Source: Haloferula rosea (GTDB taxonomy: Bacteria; Verrucomicrobiota; Verrucomicrobiia; Verrucomicrobiales; Akkermansiaceae). From it: 64,000 bases of DNA. The stretch is taken from contig NZ_JAENII010000001.1 of assembly GCF_016595525.1 (NCBI RefSeq), positions 310,001 to 374,000 of the forward strand, in the 5' to 3' direction. Both the position numbers and the translations under genes were made by a program. The notes under the pieces were generated by a model. The model saw only the letters and a program-made list of their open reading frames with translations. It ran no database searches and was not told where the DNA came from. Below are positions 43,911-54,066 of the stretch, one piece after another; position 1 is the stretch's first letter; each line of letters opens with the position of its first letter.

Positions 43911-44945
43911 ATGTCAGCTCCGCCCGTGCTAGCCACCTACGTTCACGACCTGAACCCGGTCATTTTCCGCATCAATGATGCGATCGCCCTGCGGTGGTAT
44001 GGCTTGGCCTATCTCGCGGCCTTCCTCGTGGGTGCCTACCTGCTCAATGTGCTTTCGAAGCGCAAGCTGTGGGTGCTGCCACCGGGATCGGCGGCGGACT
44101 TCATCGCGGCGGCGGCGATCTTCGGTGTCTTCATCGGCGGGCGGCTGGGCTACATGCTTTGGTATTACCCTCGGGCGCATGGTTGGTCCTGGATCACTGA
44201 AGATCCGTTGTTGATTTTCAAGGTCTGGGAAGGTGGCATGGCGAGCCATGGGGGCATCCTTGGACTGGTGGTGTTCACCTGGTTCTACGCGCGCAAAAAG
44301 AAGGTCTCGTGGTTCGGCCTCGGTGACGGGCTGTGCGTGGTGGCTCCGCTGGGGGTGATGTTCGGGCGGCTGGCGAACTTCATCAATGGTGAGCTCTATG
44401 GGCGGGTCGCGGAAGGCGTGGCCTGGGCGATGAAGTTCCCCAATACCCTGTTCGATGAAAAGATGGAGGAATTCGATTTCCGAGGCACGGCTCTGGCTGC
44501 CGCCGCGGAGGCTGATCCAGACCTGGAGGCACGCTTCGCGGAGTGGCCGGACCTCCCGCTGGGCGTGCAGTTCGAGTGGATGAAGGAAGCGCAGCGCTCC
44601 AACCCGGCGATCAGTGAAGCAATTGCCCCGCTGCTGGAGCCCCGTCATCCGTCGCAACTCTATCAGGCGGCATTGGAAGGGCTGATGCTCTTCGTGATCC
44701 TCTGGACGGTCCGTGTGAAGTTTCCCAAGGCGTCTCACGGGCTGCTCACGGGGCTGTTCTTCATCTTCTACGCCGTGTTCCGGATCATCGGGGAGGCGTT
44801 TCGTGAGCCGGACTCCAAGCTGGTGCTGAATGGCATGCTGACGAGCGGTCAGTTCCTGTCGCTGTTCATGATCGTCGGCGGTGGCGTGTTCATTGCGATT
44901 GCGGTGAAACGCGGCAAGGCCGAGGCGATCAGCGGGGAATCTTGA
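43911..44945 (+). CDS. lgt: Prolipoprotein diacylglyceryl transferase with loop insertion
   Basis: Transfers diacylglycerol to the lipobox cysteine of prolipoproteins at the inner membrane. Hallmarks are SHGGILGL (His113), the FGRLANFINGELYGR signature (about 151-165) and EPRHPSQLYQAALEG (about 243-257). Between WAMKFP and PRHPSQLY, where E. coli Lgt has only a few residues, there is an acidic, Ala-rich insertion of about 60 residues. ATG 43911 has GAGAGGGGG just upstream and is preferred over 43845. The protein has 344 residues. It overlaps the convergent LysM gene end by 17 bases. Confidence 0.94.
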   Translation: MSAPPVLATYVHDLNPVIFRINDAIALRWYGLAYLAAFLVGAYLLNVLSKRKLWVLPPGSAADFIAAAAIFGVFIGGRLGYMLWYYPRAHGWSWITEDPLLIFKVWEGGMASHGGILGLVVFTWFYARKKKVSWFGLGDGLCVVAPLGVMFGRLANFINGELYGRVAEGVAWAMKFPNTLFDEKMEEFDFRGTALAAAAEADPDLEARFAEWPDLPLGVQFEWMKEAQRSNPAISEAIAPLLEPRHPSQLYQAALEGLMLFVILWTVRVKFPKASHGLLTGLFFIFYAVFRIIGEAFREPDSKLVLNGMLTSGQFLSLFMIVGGGVFIAIAVKRGKAEAISGES

Positions 44946-45384
44946 GGCGCTGACCGATCCGGATTACCGATCCGCGAATGCCATTGGCACTCTGGATCTT
45001 TCCGACCGTGGTGCCGTAGCGTTTGGACAGGCCGTAGAGCGTGTCGCCTTTGCGCACCGTGTGGTAGCGGGTCGAAGGCTTGGGCTTCGGCTTGGGTTTG
45101 GGCTTCGGCTTGACCACGGGCGCGGGTCTCGGGCTGGCTTGCACCACGGGAGGGGAGTCGTTCTTGGCGACCTGTGTGGGTTGCGTCGGCTGGGGCTTCG
45201 GCTCGGTCGTGGTGGGGACCGAGCGGCCGTTCCATTTCGACGGGTTGTCGGCCCAGGCTTCGACGTAGTTGCCACGCGAATCAAATGGACCCGTGCCGGT
45301 CGGATGGGTGCCGGAGTAGCCGCCGCACCCGACCACCGCGAGGACAAAGGCCCCGGTGAGGAAGTAGTGTGGCAGTGGCAACAT
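44929..45384 (-). CDS. LysM-domain lipoprotein
   Basis: A 151-residue lipoprotein. The lipobox VVGC (Cys20) is followed by a low-complexity linker with a run of Pro-Lys pairs at about 92-103 and a C-terminal LysM domain (about 107-150) with YHTVRKGDTLYGLSKRYG and IRIGQRLKIPR. LysM binds peptidoglycan, so it is probably anchored to a membrane and to the cell wall. A DSRGNYVEAWADNPSKWNG segment near residue 40 is of unknown role. It is convergent with lgt. Confidence 0.88.
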   Translation of the reverse strand: MLPLPHYFLTGAFVLAVVGCGGYSGTHPTGTGPFDSRGNYVEAWADNPSKWNGRSVPTTTEPKPQPTQPTQVAKNDSPPVVQASPRPAPVVKPKPKPKPKPKPSTRYHTVRKGDTLYGLSKRYGTTVGKIQSANGIRGSVIRIGQRLKIPR

Positions 45385-45566
45385 GGCCGGATTATGCCGC
45401 TTCTACGCAGGTTGGCAACGTATGTTTAGGGTTTCCGAAATAATTTCATGCGTCAGAGGCGGACGCCCGGGATGGATTGGCGGGGGTGCCGGCGCGGACG
45501 TCAGAGACCAATCATGGCCCGTTCCCGATGGCTTTCTGTTGGAAAACCTTGGAGCGGGGTGGTGGG

Positions 45567-46052
45567 TCATGCGTCTCGTTCGGGAAGGAAGGCACGCCAA
45601 GCATCGGATTCGGCCATGGTCTTGAGCTCTTGATTCCGGGTGGTCAGGAACCGTTGCAGGTGGCGGGTGATGAACAGCCGCGCGGCGCATCGACCGAGTA
45701 TGCCGAGGGGGGCGGTGAAGTGAAACTCGTCCTGCATGCGCGTGCCGCCTTGGTGCGGGTGGAATGCGTGGATGTGACGCATTGAGGCAAAGGGTCCTGA
45801 GATCATGTGGTCTTCGAATCGGTGAGGGGGGTGGAGTTCGACCATCTTGACGGTGAGGTGCTGGCGGATGCCAAAGTGGCAGGCTTCCCAAGTGACCGAT
45901 TCGTCGAGCTCGAGGAGTCCGGAGGTGCGGCCTGCGATGGCGCGTTCTGATGAATGACCTGCGCTGGCCACATGGGCGTCGATGCTGCGCGCGAGATCGA
46001 AGACCCGCTCAACGGGGGCATGGATGTCGGTCTGGATGTGGATGCAGGCCAT
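45567..46052 (-). CDS. SRPBCC (START-like) ligand-binding protein
   Basis: A 161-residue single-domain protein of the polyketide-cyclase/START-like fold. Diagnostic stretches are IHAPVERVFDLARSIDAH, ESVTWEACHFGIRQHLTVKM and the ISGPFASMRHIHAF segment, which I recall from a cyclase-like family in several phyla. It probably binds a hydrophobic ligand; no ligand can be named. The frame is open to 46103 but ATG 46052 gives the family N-terminus. It is divergent from the MFS gene. The 182 bases after its stop hold nothing I can support. Confidence 0.8.
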   Translation of the reverse strand: MACIHIQTDIHAPVERVFDLARSIDAHVASAGHSSERAIAGRTSGLLELDESVTWEACHFGIRQHLTVKMVELHPPHRFEDHMISGPFASMRHIHAFHPHQGGTRMQDEFHFTAPLGILGRCAARLFITRHLQRFLTTRNQELKTMAESDAWRAFLPERDA

Positions 46053-46203
46053 GATGATCTCGTGAAGTGAGTCTGCGCTTTTCCCGTGCTTCAGACAATG
46101 CACGAAGGTGGAGGAGTGCTTCCGATGAAAGGTGCGCGGGGTTCCCTCTGGACCAAGGGGAGGCGTTGTCCCACCTTGCGTGGGTCAGCAAGACGAAGGG
46201 GGA

Positions 46204-47427
46204 ATGGCCGAACTGGATAAGTCACAAAAGCGCGATGCGCGGCGGATGATCACCGCCTTGACCTGCACGAAGCTGGGCGATGCGCTGATCAATCCGAAGA
46301 CCGTGCTGACGTGGATGCTGACGCAGTTGGGCACATCGAGTGCGGTGGTGTCGCTGCTGGTGCCGATCCGCGAATCGGGCTCGATGCTGCCCCAGTTGTT
46401 CATCTCCGACTGGGTGAAGCGGGCCCCACGGCGCAAACATGTGTTCGTGGCTGGTGCCTTGATGCAGGCGGTCGCGGTGGTGGCGATGGGCGCGGTGGCT
46501 TTGCTTCTGCCGCCGACGACAGCGGGACTGGTCATGCTTGCGGCGGTGGCGGTGTTTTCCGGGGCGCGGGCATTCTGCTCGATCAGTGCGAAGGATGTGC
46601 TTGGGAAGACGATTCCGAAGGGCGCGCGCGGCCGGGTCACTGGATTGGCGGCGACGATTTCCGGGGTGGTGGCCACTGCGGCGGCGCTCGCCCTGATGGT
46701 GATCAAGGAAGACTCGGCGGCGCGGACGCTTGCATGGGTGGTGGTCGGTGCTTCGCTGCTCTGGCTGTTGGGCTCCTTTTTCTACGGCCGCATCGATGAA
46801 CCCGAGGACGACCCTGCGGACAACGAGGCCTCGGCGGATCTGATGGGGAGGCTGCGGCTTGTGAGGGATGATGGGTTGTTTCGTCGTTTCATCGTGGCGA
46901 GAAGTCTGCTGCTGGGAAGTGCCCTGGCGTCACCCTTGCTCGTGGTGTTGGCGGGGAAGCAGGGGAGTTCGATGCTGGCGCTCGGGGCATTTGTCATCGC
47001 CTCGGGGTTGGCGACCGCGACGAGTTCGTTCCTCTGGGGCAAGCTGGCGGACCGGGCTTCCCATCTGACGATGGCGCTGGGTGGTTTCATCACGGCGTTG
47101 GTGGGGGTTGCGGCCCTGGCGATCGGGTGGTGGGGTCCTGACTGGGCGCAGCGACCACTGGTGTGGCCGGCGATCTTCCTCTTGTTCAATCTGGGATACG
47201 CGGGGGTGCGTTTGGGGCGTTCGACCTGGGTGGTCGATGCGGCTGAAGGGGATCGCCGGACGGATTACGTGTCGGCTTCCAACACGATCATTGCGGTGGT
47301 CATCCTCTTGTTTGGTGCGTTGGCCGCACCCCTTCAGGCGTTGTCACCCTTGGTCCCCTTGGGCGGCTACTCGGTGCTCTGCGTGGTTGGTGGAGTGGTT
47401 GCCCTGAAGGCCGATCCCGATCGTTAG
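46204..47427 (+). CDS. Major facilitator superfamily transporter
   Basis: A 407-residue inner-membrane transporter with about twelve hydrophobic helices in two halves. The loop after the second helix reads SDWVKRAPRRKHVFVAGAL, a variant of the MFS signature, and the second half has KLADRASHLTMALGG. ATG 46204 has AAGGGGGA directly upstream and is preferred over 46132. The substrate is unknown. It converges with and overlaps the end of the large TPR-like lipoprotein gene by 4 bases. Confidence 0.85.
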   Translation: MAELDKSQKRDARRMITALTCTKLGDALINPKTVLTWMLTQLGTSSAVVSLLVPIRESGSMLPQLFISDWVKRAPRRKHVFVAGALMQAVAVVAMGAVALLLPPTTAGLVMLAAVAVFSGARAFCSISAKDVLGKTIPKGARGRVTGLAATISGVVATAAALALMVIKEDSAARTLAWVVVGASLLWLLGSFFYGRIDEPEDDPADNEASADLMGRLRLVRDDGLFRRFIVARSLLLGSALASPLLVVLAGKQGSSMLALGAFVIASGLATATSSFLWGKLADRASHLTMALGGFITALVGVAALAIGWWGPDWAQRPLVWPAIFLLFNLGYAGVRLGRSTWVVDAAEGDRRTDYVSASNTIIAVVILLFGALAAPLQALSPLVPLGGYSVLCVVGGVVALKADPDR

Positions 47428-50400
47428 ATCCTGGACTCGATCCATGGAATCAGCGGTCGCAGACGGGAGAGGCAGGTGTCCCCGTGGGCGAGCTTCTTGA
47501 GAGGAATGATCGAGTCCGGGGTCTGTTGGATCGCGACGAGCAACTCAGGACGCCGGGACGGATCCAGCAGTCGTTCCATCAGCTGAGCGAAGTAGAGGGA
47601 CGCATCGCCGAGAAGTTCGGGATGGTCGGTATCGGCGAGGATGGTGGTGAGGGACTTGAGTGCCCGCGCCGTTTCCCCATTCCACGAGTCGCAGGCGGCC
47701 TGGAGCAGGTCGATGTCCCGATGATAGCGTCCGTTCGGGAAGCGCGTGCGATGCTCTTCGATTGCCTGCACGGCTTCGCCGAGCTTGGCGGGGTCGGGTC
47801 GGCTGTGGAGTTGCTTGTAGCCATTGGCAATGGGAGCTGCGGGAAAGTGGAACGCCCGGACATGGGGAATGGGAGCTGCATGTCGAACGAGGATGCGGGC
47901 CCGACGCAGGGAAGCGGCTTCGCATTTGGGGCTCTTCGGGTAGGTCTCGATGAACTTCTGCCACCTCGCCGGGCTTTGCCGGGTTACTTCGTTGCCATTG
48001 GGCAGGGGCCGGATCAGCGAGAGGAATTCGTAGAACGAAACCAGCGGTGAGTCGCTCGGCGGCTCTCCAACCGGGGAAGTGGATGACAGTCTCAGGGCGG
48101 CGTATTCGCCGAGCTGCTCCACCGTGACTCCGGGTGTGTGGGCGGCGGCGTGGAGGTCGTCGAGATTGTCAACCAAACGTAGTAGTTCATGGGCTTCGAG
48201 GTGGCTTCGGATCAATTCGAATTCGTGAGTCGCCTCGGTGAGGTCACCCCGGATTTCCTTCATCGTCTGATCGCTGTGTGGGAGGAAATGGAGACTGGCG
48301 AGGATGGCTTGGTAGCGCTGGTTGACGGCCTCGTCGGTTCCCCGGTCATTACCGGCCTCGAGCTCGGCGGCAATGGCGGCGTCGGCATTGCCGGGATTGT
48401 AGTCACCGGGCATCCAGTGGCCGAGAATGTCGGGTGGGACGAAGGTGAAGCGGACGGCGCGGGCGGTTTCAGGGCGGTCCGGGAAGTCGGATTCCAAGCG
48501 GTCGACCAATTCGTTCGACAGGCGGGTGGCGTCGGTTTCCACCGCGCGGGAGCACCGATAGAGAGAGAACTCGGCGAGTTTGAAAAGCACTTCGTTGGCG
48601 CCTTCCAACGCAGGTGCTGCGATCTCTGGATGAGTGGACCCGGCGGCGGCAAGGTAGTGGTCGAGCGCGTGGCTCAACTCATCCCGTGAGTCGAGTTCGG
48701 CGACGATCTCCTGATCGCTGATGCCGAGCATCCGGCCGTTGGTGCGGCGCAGTTGATCGAGCTTCGGGGATTCGCTGGCGGAGTAGTCGAACACGCTGAG
48801 CAGGGGGAGGGTGAGATGGCCGCGAAGGGCTTCCCACTGGCGGGCGTGACGAAGATGGGCGGCGGCCAGTCCGGGGTCGCGGGGGCTGGCCAGACGGATG
48901 GCTCGAGCGGTGTTCCGCAGCGATTTGAACTCGTCCTTCCAGCGCTCGGGGGTCAGGTGGATTTGGCGATGACCATTCCAGCGGCGGCCGAACTGATGGA
49001 TGGGGAAAGCGGGCTGATCGGCCTCATCGAGGTGTTTTCCCGCCAGCGCGAAGTCTTCCTGGCAGAGGGCGCGGCTGCGGACGAGCGCACGGAGGATCCG
49101 GGTGCGGGGATCACCAGCCGGGAGGCGATCGAGCGGGCGTCGGATTTCATCGATCGGGGCAAACTGGGCGAGGGTGTCAATCCACTGGATGGCTTCGTGA
49201 TCGGGATGAAGCATCATGTCCGGACGCTCCCGGTGCTCGGGATCGTAGAAACCGTCGAGGTCGAGAAGGATCAGGATCGCTTCGCCGGCCTCTCCGGCCC
49301 GCTGAAGCGCGAGGGCGTGATCGAAGCGCGATGGTCCGGTCAGCGGGCTGTCGGGGAAGGCTTTGTTGAGTTCGGCGTAGGCATCCGCACTGGCTTGGTA
49401 GTGTTCCTGTCTGGAGAGGGCAATGGCTCGGGCGTGGATCAATTCATCCGTCCTGGCGAGGGTGAGGCCGCGATCGAAGAGGGATAGTGCCTGGGCGGGG
49501 TCATCGTTCCTGAGCGCTGACCATCCGAGGATGAGGTGGGACGTGGCATCGAGGGCGATGTCCCTTTCGATGATGGTTCGTCCGAGTTCCTTCAGGGCGA
49601 GCCGGGAAAACGGGGAGGTCTTGAGGATACGTCGTTCGAGGAAGTGCAGGGTGCCCCGGTCACCCGTTTCGTTCGAGTAGTGGATGGGAAGGTGGACCTG
49701 ATAGGCGGGGTCGACCGCGTGGAAAAGGAACAGGCGGGCGACGTCGGGATGGGAGGCGAGCAGCTCGAAATCGGGCATGGTTCCGAAGTAGCTGTGGTCT
49801 TCGTCCCAGAAGTCCTGGTCGAGGGCGCGGTCGTAGAGGCGAGCGAACAACTGATCCAATTCGCGCAGGGCGGAGGACATGACTTCGCGGGTCTGTTGGA
49901 TTTCGAGACGGGCAAGCTGGCGGTCGATGGCGAGTCCGAGCTGGTTCTGGTCCGCGGCGACCGCGCCCAGCCAGCCATAGGCATCATCGGTGAAGCGTCC
50001 CTCGGGAAAGGTTTCGAGGTATTTGGCGAACTCCGTCTCGACGAGGTCGTATTGGTTGCGCTGGAGTCGGTGTTCTTCCGGAGTGCGATGGGGCATGGCC
50101 CGGGTAATGGCGAGCGAACAACGGCCCAGCATGAACGCGGCCACCTCACCACGTGGGTGGGCGGGGAATTCGGCCGAAGTTTCGACGAACAGGCGGTGAG
50201 CCCCACCGAATTCACCGAGTCGCATGAGCAAGGCGGCGTGGCGAACCAGATGGTTCGGGCGTAGGCCTTCAGGAGATGTTTTCAGCTTGTGCTGGGATAT
50301 CCTCAGCAAGCTGGCGAGCTTGCGCTGGTGTGCTTGTCGAAGCTGTTTGATCTCATCGTCATCAAGATTCCAGTCCTTGACGGGTGCCTTGGGGAAGGTG

Positions 50401-50819
50401 CGGGTCAAGTCCGCCGAGCGCTCCCTGAGGTAGTCTTCGAATCCCGGTGTGGGCGCGTCGAGGAGCTCACCGCATTCAACGAGAAGATTGCCGATGGCCG
50501 GCTGATAGCGGGTGGCGCGGTTTTGCTCGATGAGTACCTGAAGTCGGGCTCGGCGGGTGGTTTCGTCGAGCTCTGGAAATGCTTCGAAGAACTCCGTGGT
50601 GGCTTGCAGGACCTGCTTGCGCGATTCACCACTTGAGGGTTTCGACTCGGCAAGCAGCTGCTGCCATGTCTTCCCCGCGGTGCGTTCCGGATAGCGGGCG
50701 AGCGGTGGGGGTGCCTGATAAAAGTGGGGTCCGCACGCAATGACCAGCGGGCTGAGCGCGATGAGGGTTCTCCTCAGGATCAGCGTGATGCGATGAGGGA
50801 GGTGGATGCGGCGGGTCAT
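47424..50819 (-). CDS. Large TPR-like lipoprotein
   Basis: An 1131-residue exported protein. The start at ATG 50819 overlaps the stop of the upstream DUF3142-like gene by ATGA and is preferred over 50840. A signal peptide ends in LVIAC, a lipobox, so it is probably anchored to a membrane. The remainder is rich in short helical repeats with TPR-like pattern (for example KYLETFPEGRFTDDAYGWLG, HARAIALSRQEHYQASADAY and FIETYPKSPKCEAASLRRAR). No enzymatic motif is seen. A scaffold role at the envelope is plausible. Confidence 0.75.
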   Translation of the reverse strand: MTRRIHLPHRITLILRRTLIALSPLVIACGPHFYQAPPPLARYPERTAGKTWQQLLAESKPSSGESRKQVLQATTEFFEAFPELDETTRRARLQVLIEQNRATRYQPAIGNLLVECGELLDAPTPGFEDYLRERSADLTRTFPKAPVKDWNLDDDEIKQLRQAHQRKLASLLRISQHKLKTSPEGLRPNHLVRHAALLMRLGEFGGAHRLFVETSAEFPAHPRGEVAAFMLGRCSLAITRAMPHRTPEEHRLQRNQYDLVETEFAKYLETFPEGRFTDDAYGWLGAVAADQNQLGLAIDRQLARLEIQQTREVMSSALRELDQLFARLYDRALDQDFWDEDHSYFGTMPDFELLASHPDVARLFLFHAVDPAYQVHLPIHYSNETGDRGTLHFLERRILKTSPFSRLALKELGRTIIERDIALDATSHLILGWSALRNDDPAQALSLFDRGLTLARTDELIHARAIALSRQEHYQASADAYAELNKAFPDSPLTGPSRFDHALALQRAGEAGEAILILLDLDGFYDPEHRERPDMMLHPDHEAIQWIDTLAQFAPIDEIRRPLDRLPAGDPRTRILRALVRSRALCQEDFALAGKHLDEADQPAFPIHQFGRRWNGHRQIHLTPERWKDEFKSLRNTARAIRLASPRDPGLAAAHLRHARQWEALRGHLTLPLLSVFDYSASESPKLDQLRRTNGRMLGISDQEIVAELDSRDELSHALDHYLAAAGSTHPEIAAPALEGANEVLFKLAEFSLYRCSRAVETDATRLSNELVDRLESDFPDRPETARAVRFTFVPPDILGHWMPGDYNPGNADAAIAAELEAGNDRGTDEAVNQRYQAILASLHFLPHSDQTMKEIRGDLTEATHEFELIRSHLEAHELLRLVDNLDDLHAAAHTPGVTVEQLGEYAALRLSSTSPVGEPPSDSPLVSFYEFLSLIRPLPNGNEVTRQSPARWQKFIETYPKSPKCEAASLRRARILVRHAAPIPHVRAFHFPAAPIANGYKQLHSRPDPAKLGEAVQAIEEHRTRFPNGRYHRDIDLLQAACDSWNGETARALKSLTTILADTDHPELLGDASLYFAQLMERLLDPSRRPELLVAIQQTPDSIIPLKKLAHGDTCLSRLRPLIPWIESRI

Positions 50820-52213
50820 GGGGTGGGGTGGACGGACCAAGTGAGTTGGTCGGGATCGGTCAGATGAAGGAAGCGGTTCGCGGTGGAGAGGGATTCACCA
50901 CTGTGGAGCTTGGCGAACTCCAACTCGAGGCGCTGGATCGTCTCCGGATGATTCAGCGAAGCCCCCGGTGCATGTTTCCTGAGAAAGTGATCCGGGCCGC
51001 CGTGGCCGAAGCTTCCGGGTGGGGCCTCGATGATGAGTTTGAACGGCCTGCCGGTGGGATGCATGATTAGATCCCCGGGGCCTTCGTTGATGAGTCGCAG
51101 GGTTCCGGCGGGGCGGATCTGGATCGTGAGTTTCGGGCTTGGCTTGGATCCCGCCTGGATTGCGGCGAGGTGAGGCACCGAATGCCATGCCTTGGACGGC
51201 GATGCCGGGTGGGCGAACCAGACAATCCCTCGTGCCCCCGCGGTGCGCGCCGCCTCGATGGCTTGGCGGGTGGTTGTCTCGTCGGGTTGTCGCCAGACCA
51301 GCGTTTGCTTTCTGGAGATCCGCGTGCCTGCCAGGCTGCCATTGGCAGTGACCTGATAGAGGCGCATCTGGTCGGGCTGCTGGGCGAGCGGCTCGATCGC
51401 AGGATGGGTAATCAGCCCGTTGATCGACCACTTGCGGTGGTGTCCGACGAGTGATCCGTCCTCATTGAAAAACGTCAGGCGCTGGTAGTTGGGCAGGCCG
51501 GCGCGCCACGGGGTGGAGCAAACCTTCCACTTGCGGATCCAAGTCACGGTGGAGGCATCGATGAGGGGATGCAGTTGTCCGTTGCGGACGTCGGCAGCAT
51601 CATCCTTCTCCAGGTCGTAGAACATCGGCACGAGTTCATCGGCGACCTTCTCGAGGGCATCGAATCCCGGGGCATCGATCCAACTGGCGAGCGCGGTGAC
51701 CGATAGGTGATCGAGTTCGAGGTCCTTCCGGAGTTTCTTCAGGCGTGCCGCGTACTGGGGAAGCAGGGAAGCGGGGCAATCGAAGTCGATCTGGAGTCTT
51801 CCGTGAAGCATGTAGCGGTCGAAGATGGTGATCTTGGCGGGGACCCCGCTTTTCGACGGACGGAGGAGGGTCCAGCAGTGATCCTGGAGGACGGTTTCCG
51901 CGCCGGGTGGAAAGCGGATGACCGGGCAGTAGTCCTGCAATTCGTAGTCCCGAATGCCTCCCGGTATCGGGAAGTTTGTCTGCATGTCCTCCATCAACCA
52001 GTAGAGCTGGGAACTGCCCAATTCCTGGAGTTCCTCAAGATCGTCCGGCCGGAAGGCGGTGCGGTCCCAAACCCAGAAAGCCGGGGCGGGGTCCCAGGTG
52101 GACTCGTCTGCGGCCGTCTCTTGGGAAGGCGTGGGCGGGGTCGGAGCATCGGTTTGGGACCTGCCGATGCAGACGCCGAGTCCGACGCATAGAAGGACGA
52201 GAAATCGAGCCAT
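50816..52213 (-). CDS. DUF3142-like exported protein
   Basis: A 465-residue exported protein with a signal peptide (about 1-20). FWVWDRTAF near residue 47, LQIDFDCPASLLPQYAARLK (about 140-160) and LSVTALASWIDAPGF resemble DUF3142, a family of unknown function that looks like a TIM-barrel hydrolase. The C-terminal 130 residues are beta-rich and unassigned. It overlaps the downstream TPR-like lipoprotein by ATGA, so the two probably act together. Confidence 0.7.
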   Translation of the reverse strand: MARFLVLLCVGLGVCIGRSQTDAPTPPTPSQETAADESTWDPAPAFWVWDRTAFRPDDLEELQELGSSQLYWLMEDMQTNFPIPGGIRDYELQDYCPVIRFPPGAETVLQDHCWTLLRPSKSGVPAKITIFDRYMLHGRLQIDFDCPASLLPQYAARLKKLRKDLELDHLSVTALASWIDAPGFDALEKVADELVPMFYDLEKDDAADVRNGQLHPLIDASTVTWIRKWKVCSTPWRAGLPNYQRLTFFNEDGSLVGHHRKWSINGLITHPAIEPLAQQPDQMRLYQVTANGSLAGTRISRKQTLVWRQPDETTTRQAIEAARTAGARGIVWFAHPASPSKAWHSVPHLAAIQAGSKPSPKLTIQIRPAGTLRLINEGPGDLIMHPTGRPFKLIIEAPPGSFGHGGPDHFLRKHAPGASLNHPETIQRLELEFAKLHSGESLSTANRFLHLTDPDQLTWSVHPTP

Positions 52214-52381
52214 GACTCGCCGAGCCTAAGTGATGCTCGGGGCGATGGGAATACGGAATGACCACGGACGAAGTGGCTCTGTTCCGCGGTCCGGGGGCGC
52301 GGGCCGTCGGGCCATCCCGTGCCTGGGGCGCGGGCATGGATGGATCTCTTGGCAGGATCCCGGAGTTGAGGAATCCAGACG

Positions 52382-53521
52382 CTAGGACTCGCCGAGGAAG
52401 CCTGCCTTCAGGCCTTCCGCACGGCTCAGGCAGTCCTCGACATCCGGTCCGAGCAGGTTGGCGTGTCCCATTTTCCGGCGTCCGGCAGCGCGGCGTTTGC
52501 CGTAGAGATGGAGGCTGGTTCCTCCATCGGCAAAGAGGGGCGTCCAGTCGGGAGCGGTGGTCTCCTCCGGCCACATGTCACCCAGGAGGTTGAGCATGAC
52601 GACGGGAGAAAGGAGCCGGGTCGAGCCCAGGGGAAGTCCGCAGACGGCACGCACCTGTTGCTCGAACTGTGAGGTGGCGCAGGCATTCAGCGTGTGGTGT
52701 CCGCTGTTGTGCGGGCGTGGAGCCATCTCGTTGACGATGAGCTCGCCGCCGGGGAGTTGGAAGAATTCCACTCCCATGATGCCACGGTAATTGAGTGCCT
52801 CGGCCACCGTCTTTGCCAGCTCGCGTGCGTCCTCGGCGTGTTCCTCGGGAATGCGGGCGGGGACGATGGAGACATCGAGGATGTGGTGGCGATGACGGTT
52901 CTCCGCCGGATCATAGACCGCGGTGTTTCCCTTGCCGTCGCAGGCGACCATCACGGAGATCTCGCGTTCGAAGGGGATGAATGCCTCGAGGACGGCTCGC
53001 GCGCCATCGAAGTCTTTCCACACTTCCTCGGGATCTTCTCCGCCTTCGAGCTTGCGCTGGCCTTTGCCGTCGTAGCCGAAGGCCGCGGTCTTCAGCACCG
53101 AGGGAGTGCCGATGCTGCGCATGGCGGCGGCGAGTTCCTCGGCGTTGCTGACGACTTCGAAGTTGGCGCAGGGGATCCCGTTGGAGCGGAGGAATGCTTT
53201 TTCCCGTTCCCGGTTCTGACAGATGGTCAGTGCTTCCGGGGACGGATGCAGCGGGACTTCGGAGGCCACGGCTTCGAGGGTTTGGCGTGGGATGTTCTCG
53301 AACTCGACGGTTGCGATTTCGACCCGTGAGGCAAACTCGGCGAGGGCTTCCGTGCTGTCGAAAGGAGCGTCGATCGCTTCATCCGCCACGGCCATGGCCG
53401 GAGCCTCGAGGCCGCCGGTCCAGACGAGCGTGCGGTAGCCCATCTGACGGGCCGCGGTGCAGAACATCCGGCCAAGCTGGCCGCCGCCGATGATGCCGAT
53501 CAAGGTGCCGGGAGGCTTCAT
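52382..53521 (-). CDS. purK: 5-(carboxyamino)imidazole ribonucleotide synthase
   Basis: ATP-dependent carboxylation of AIR to N5-CAIR in purine synthesis. An ATP-grasp enzyme of 379 residues: the N-terminal [12 protein letters not shown], the [17 protein letters not shown] region, [16 protein letters not shown], and [18 protein letters not shown] at about 260-277 are family signatures. It follows purE with ATGA overlap. The 168 bases after its stop contain no gene I can support. Confidence 0.96.
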   Translation of the reverse strand: MKPPGTLIGIIGGGQLGRMFCTAARQMGYRTLVWTGGLEAPAMAVADEAIDAPFDSTEALAEFASRVEIATVEFENIPRQTLEAVASEVPLHPSPEALTICQNREREKAFLRSNGIPCANFEVVSNAEELAAAMRSIGTPSVLKTAAFGYDGKGQRKLEGGEDPEEVWKDFDGARAVLEAFIPFEREISVMVACDGKGNTAVYDPAENRHRHHILDVSIVPARIPEEHAEDARELAKTVAEALNYRGIMGVEFFQLPGGELIVNEMAPRPHNSGHHTLNACATSQFEQQVRAVCGLPLGSTRLLSPVVMLNLLGDMWPEETTAPDWTPLFADGGTSLHLYGKRRAAGRRKMGHANLLGPDVEDCLSRAEGLKAGFLGES

Positions 53522-54018
53522 GCGTCGGTAAGTGGAGGGAGTTCGGCGGCCTTCACGGTGTCGCGCTGGTTGCGGCGGAAGGCTTCCAGTTTCTCGAGCA
53601 GCGCGGGGTCTTCACCGGCGATCATCGATACGGCGAAAAGCGCGGCATTGATGGCGCCTGCCTTGCCGATGGCAAAGGTGGCGGTGGGGATGCCGCCGGG
53701 CATCTGGACGATGGAAAGGAGTGAATCCATGCCTTTGAGAGCTTTCGACTCCACGGGAACTCCGAGGACGGGAAGGTCGGTGATGGCAGCGGTCATGCCT
53801 GGGAGGTGGGCGGCGCCACCTGCTCCCGCGATGATGCACTTGAGGCCCCGGGAACGGGCGGACTCCGCATAGCTGTAGAGCTTGTCGGGAGTGCGGTGAG
53901 CGCTCACGACTTCGGCTTCCCACGCCAGCCCGAAGTCCTCAAGGGTCCGGGCCGCGTGCTCCATGGTGGGCCAGTCGGATGTGCTGCCCATGATGATCCC
54001 AACGCTTGCGTCTGCCAT
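53518..54018 (-). CDS. purE: N5-carboxyaminoimidazole ribonucleotide mutase
   Basis: Rearranges N5-CAIR to CAIR, the step after Pur[28 protein letters not shown] and [14 protein letters not shown] are the class I PurE signatures. From ATG 54018 it has 166 residues; the frame is open to 54039. Its stop overlaps the purK start by ATGA, so purE-purK form one unit. Confidence 0.96.
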   Translation of the reverse strand: MADASVGIIMGSTSDWPTMEHAARTLEDFGLAWEAEVVSAHRTPDKLYSYAESARSRGLKCIIAGAGGAAHLPGMTAAITDLPVLGVPVESKALKGMDSLLSIVQMPGGIPTATFAIGKAGAINAALFAVSMIAGEDPALLEKLEAFRRNQRDTVKAAELPPLTDA

Positions 54019-54066
54019 GCGCGGAGCGTGGGGGATCAAAAACCGATATCCAACAAGGAATTTTCA

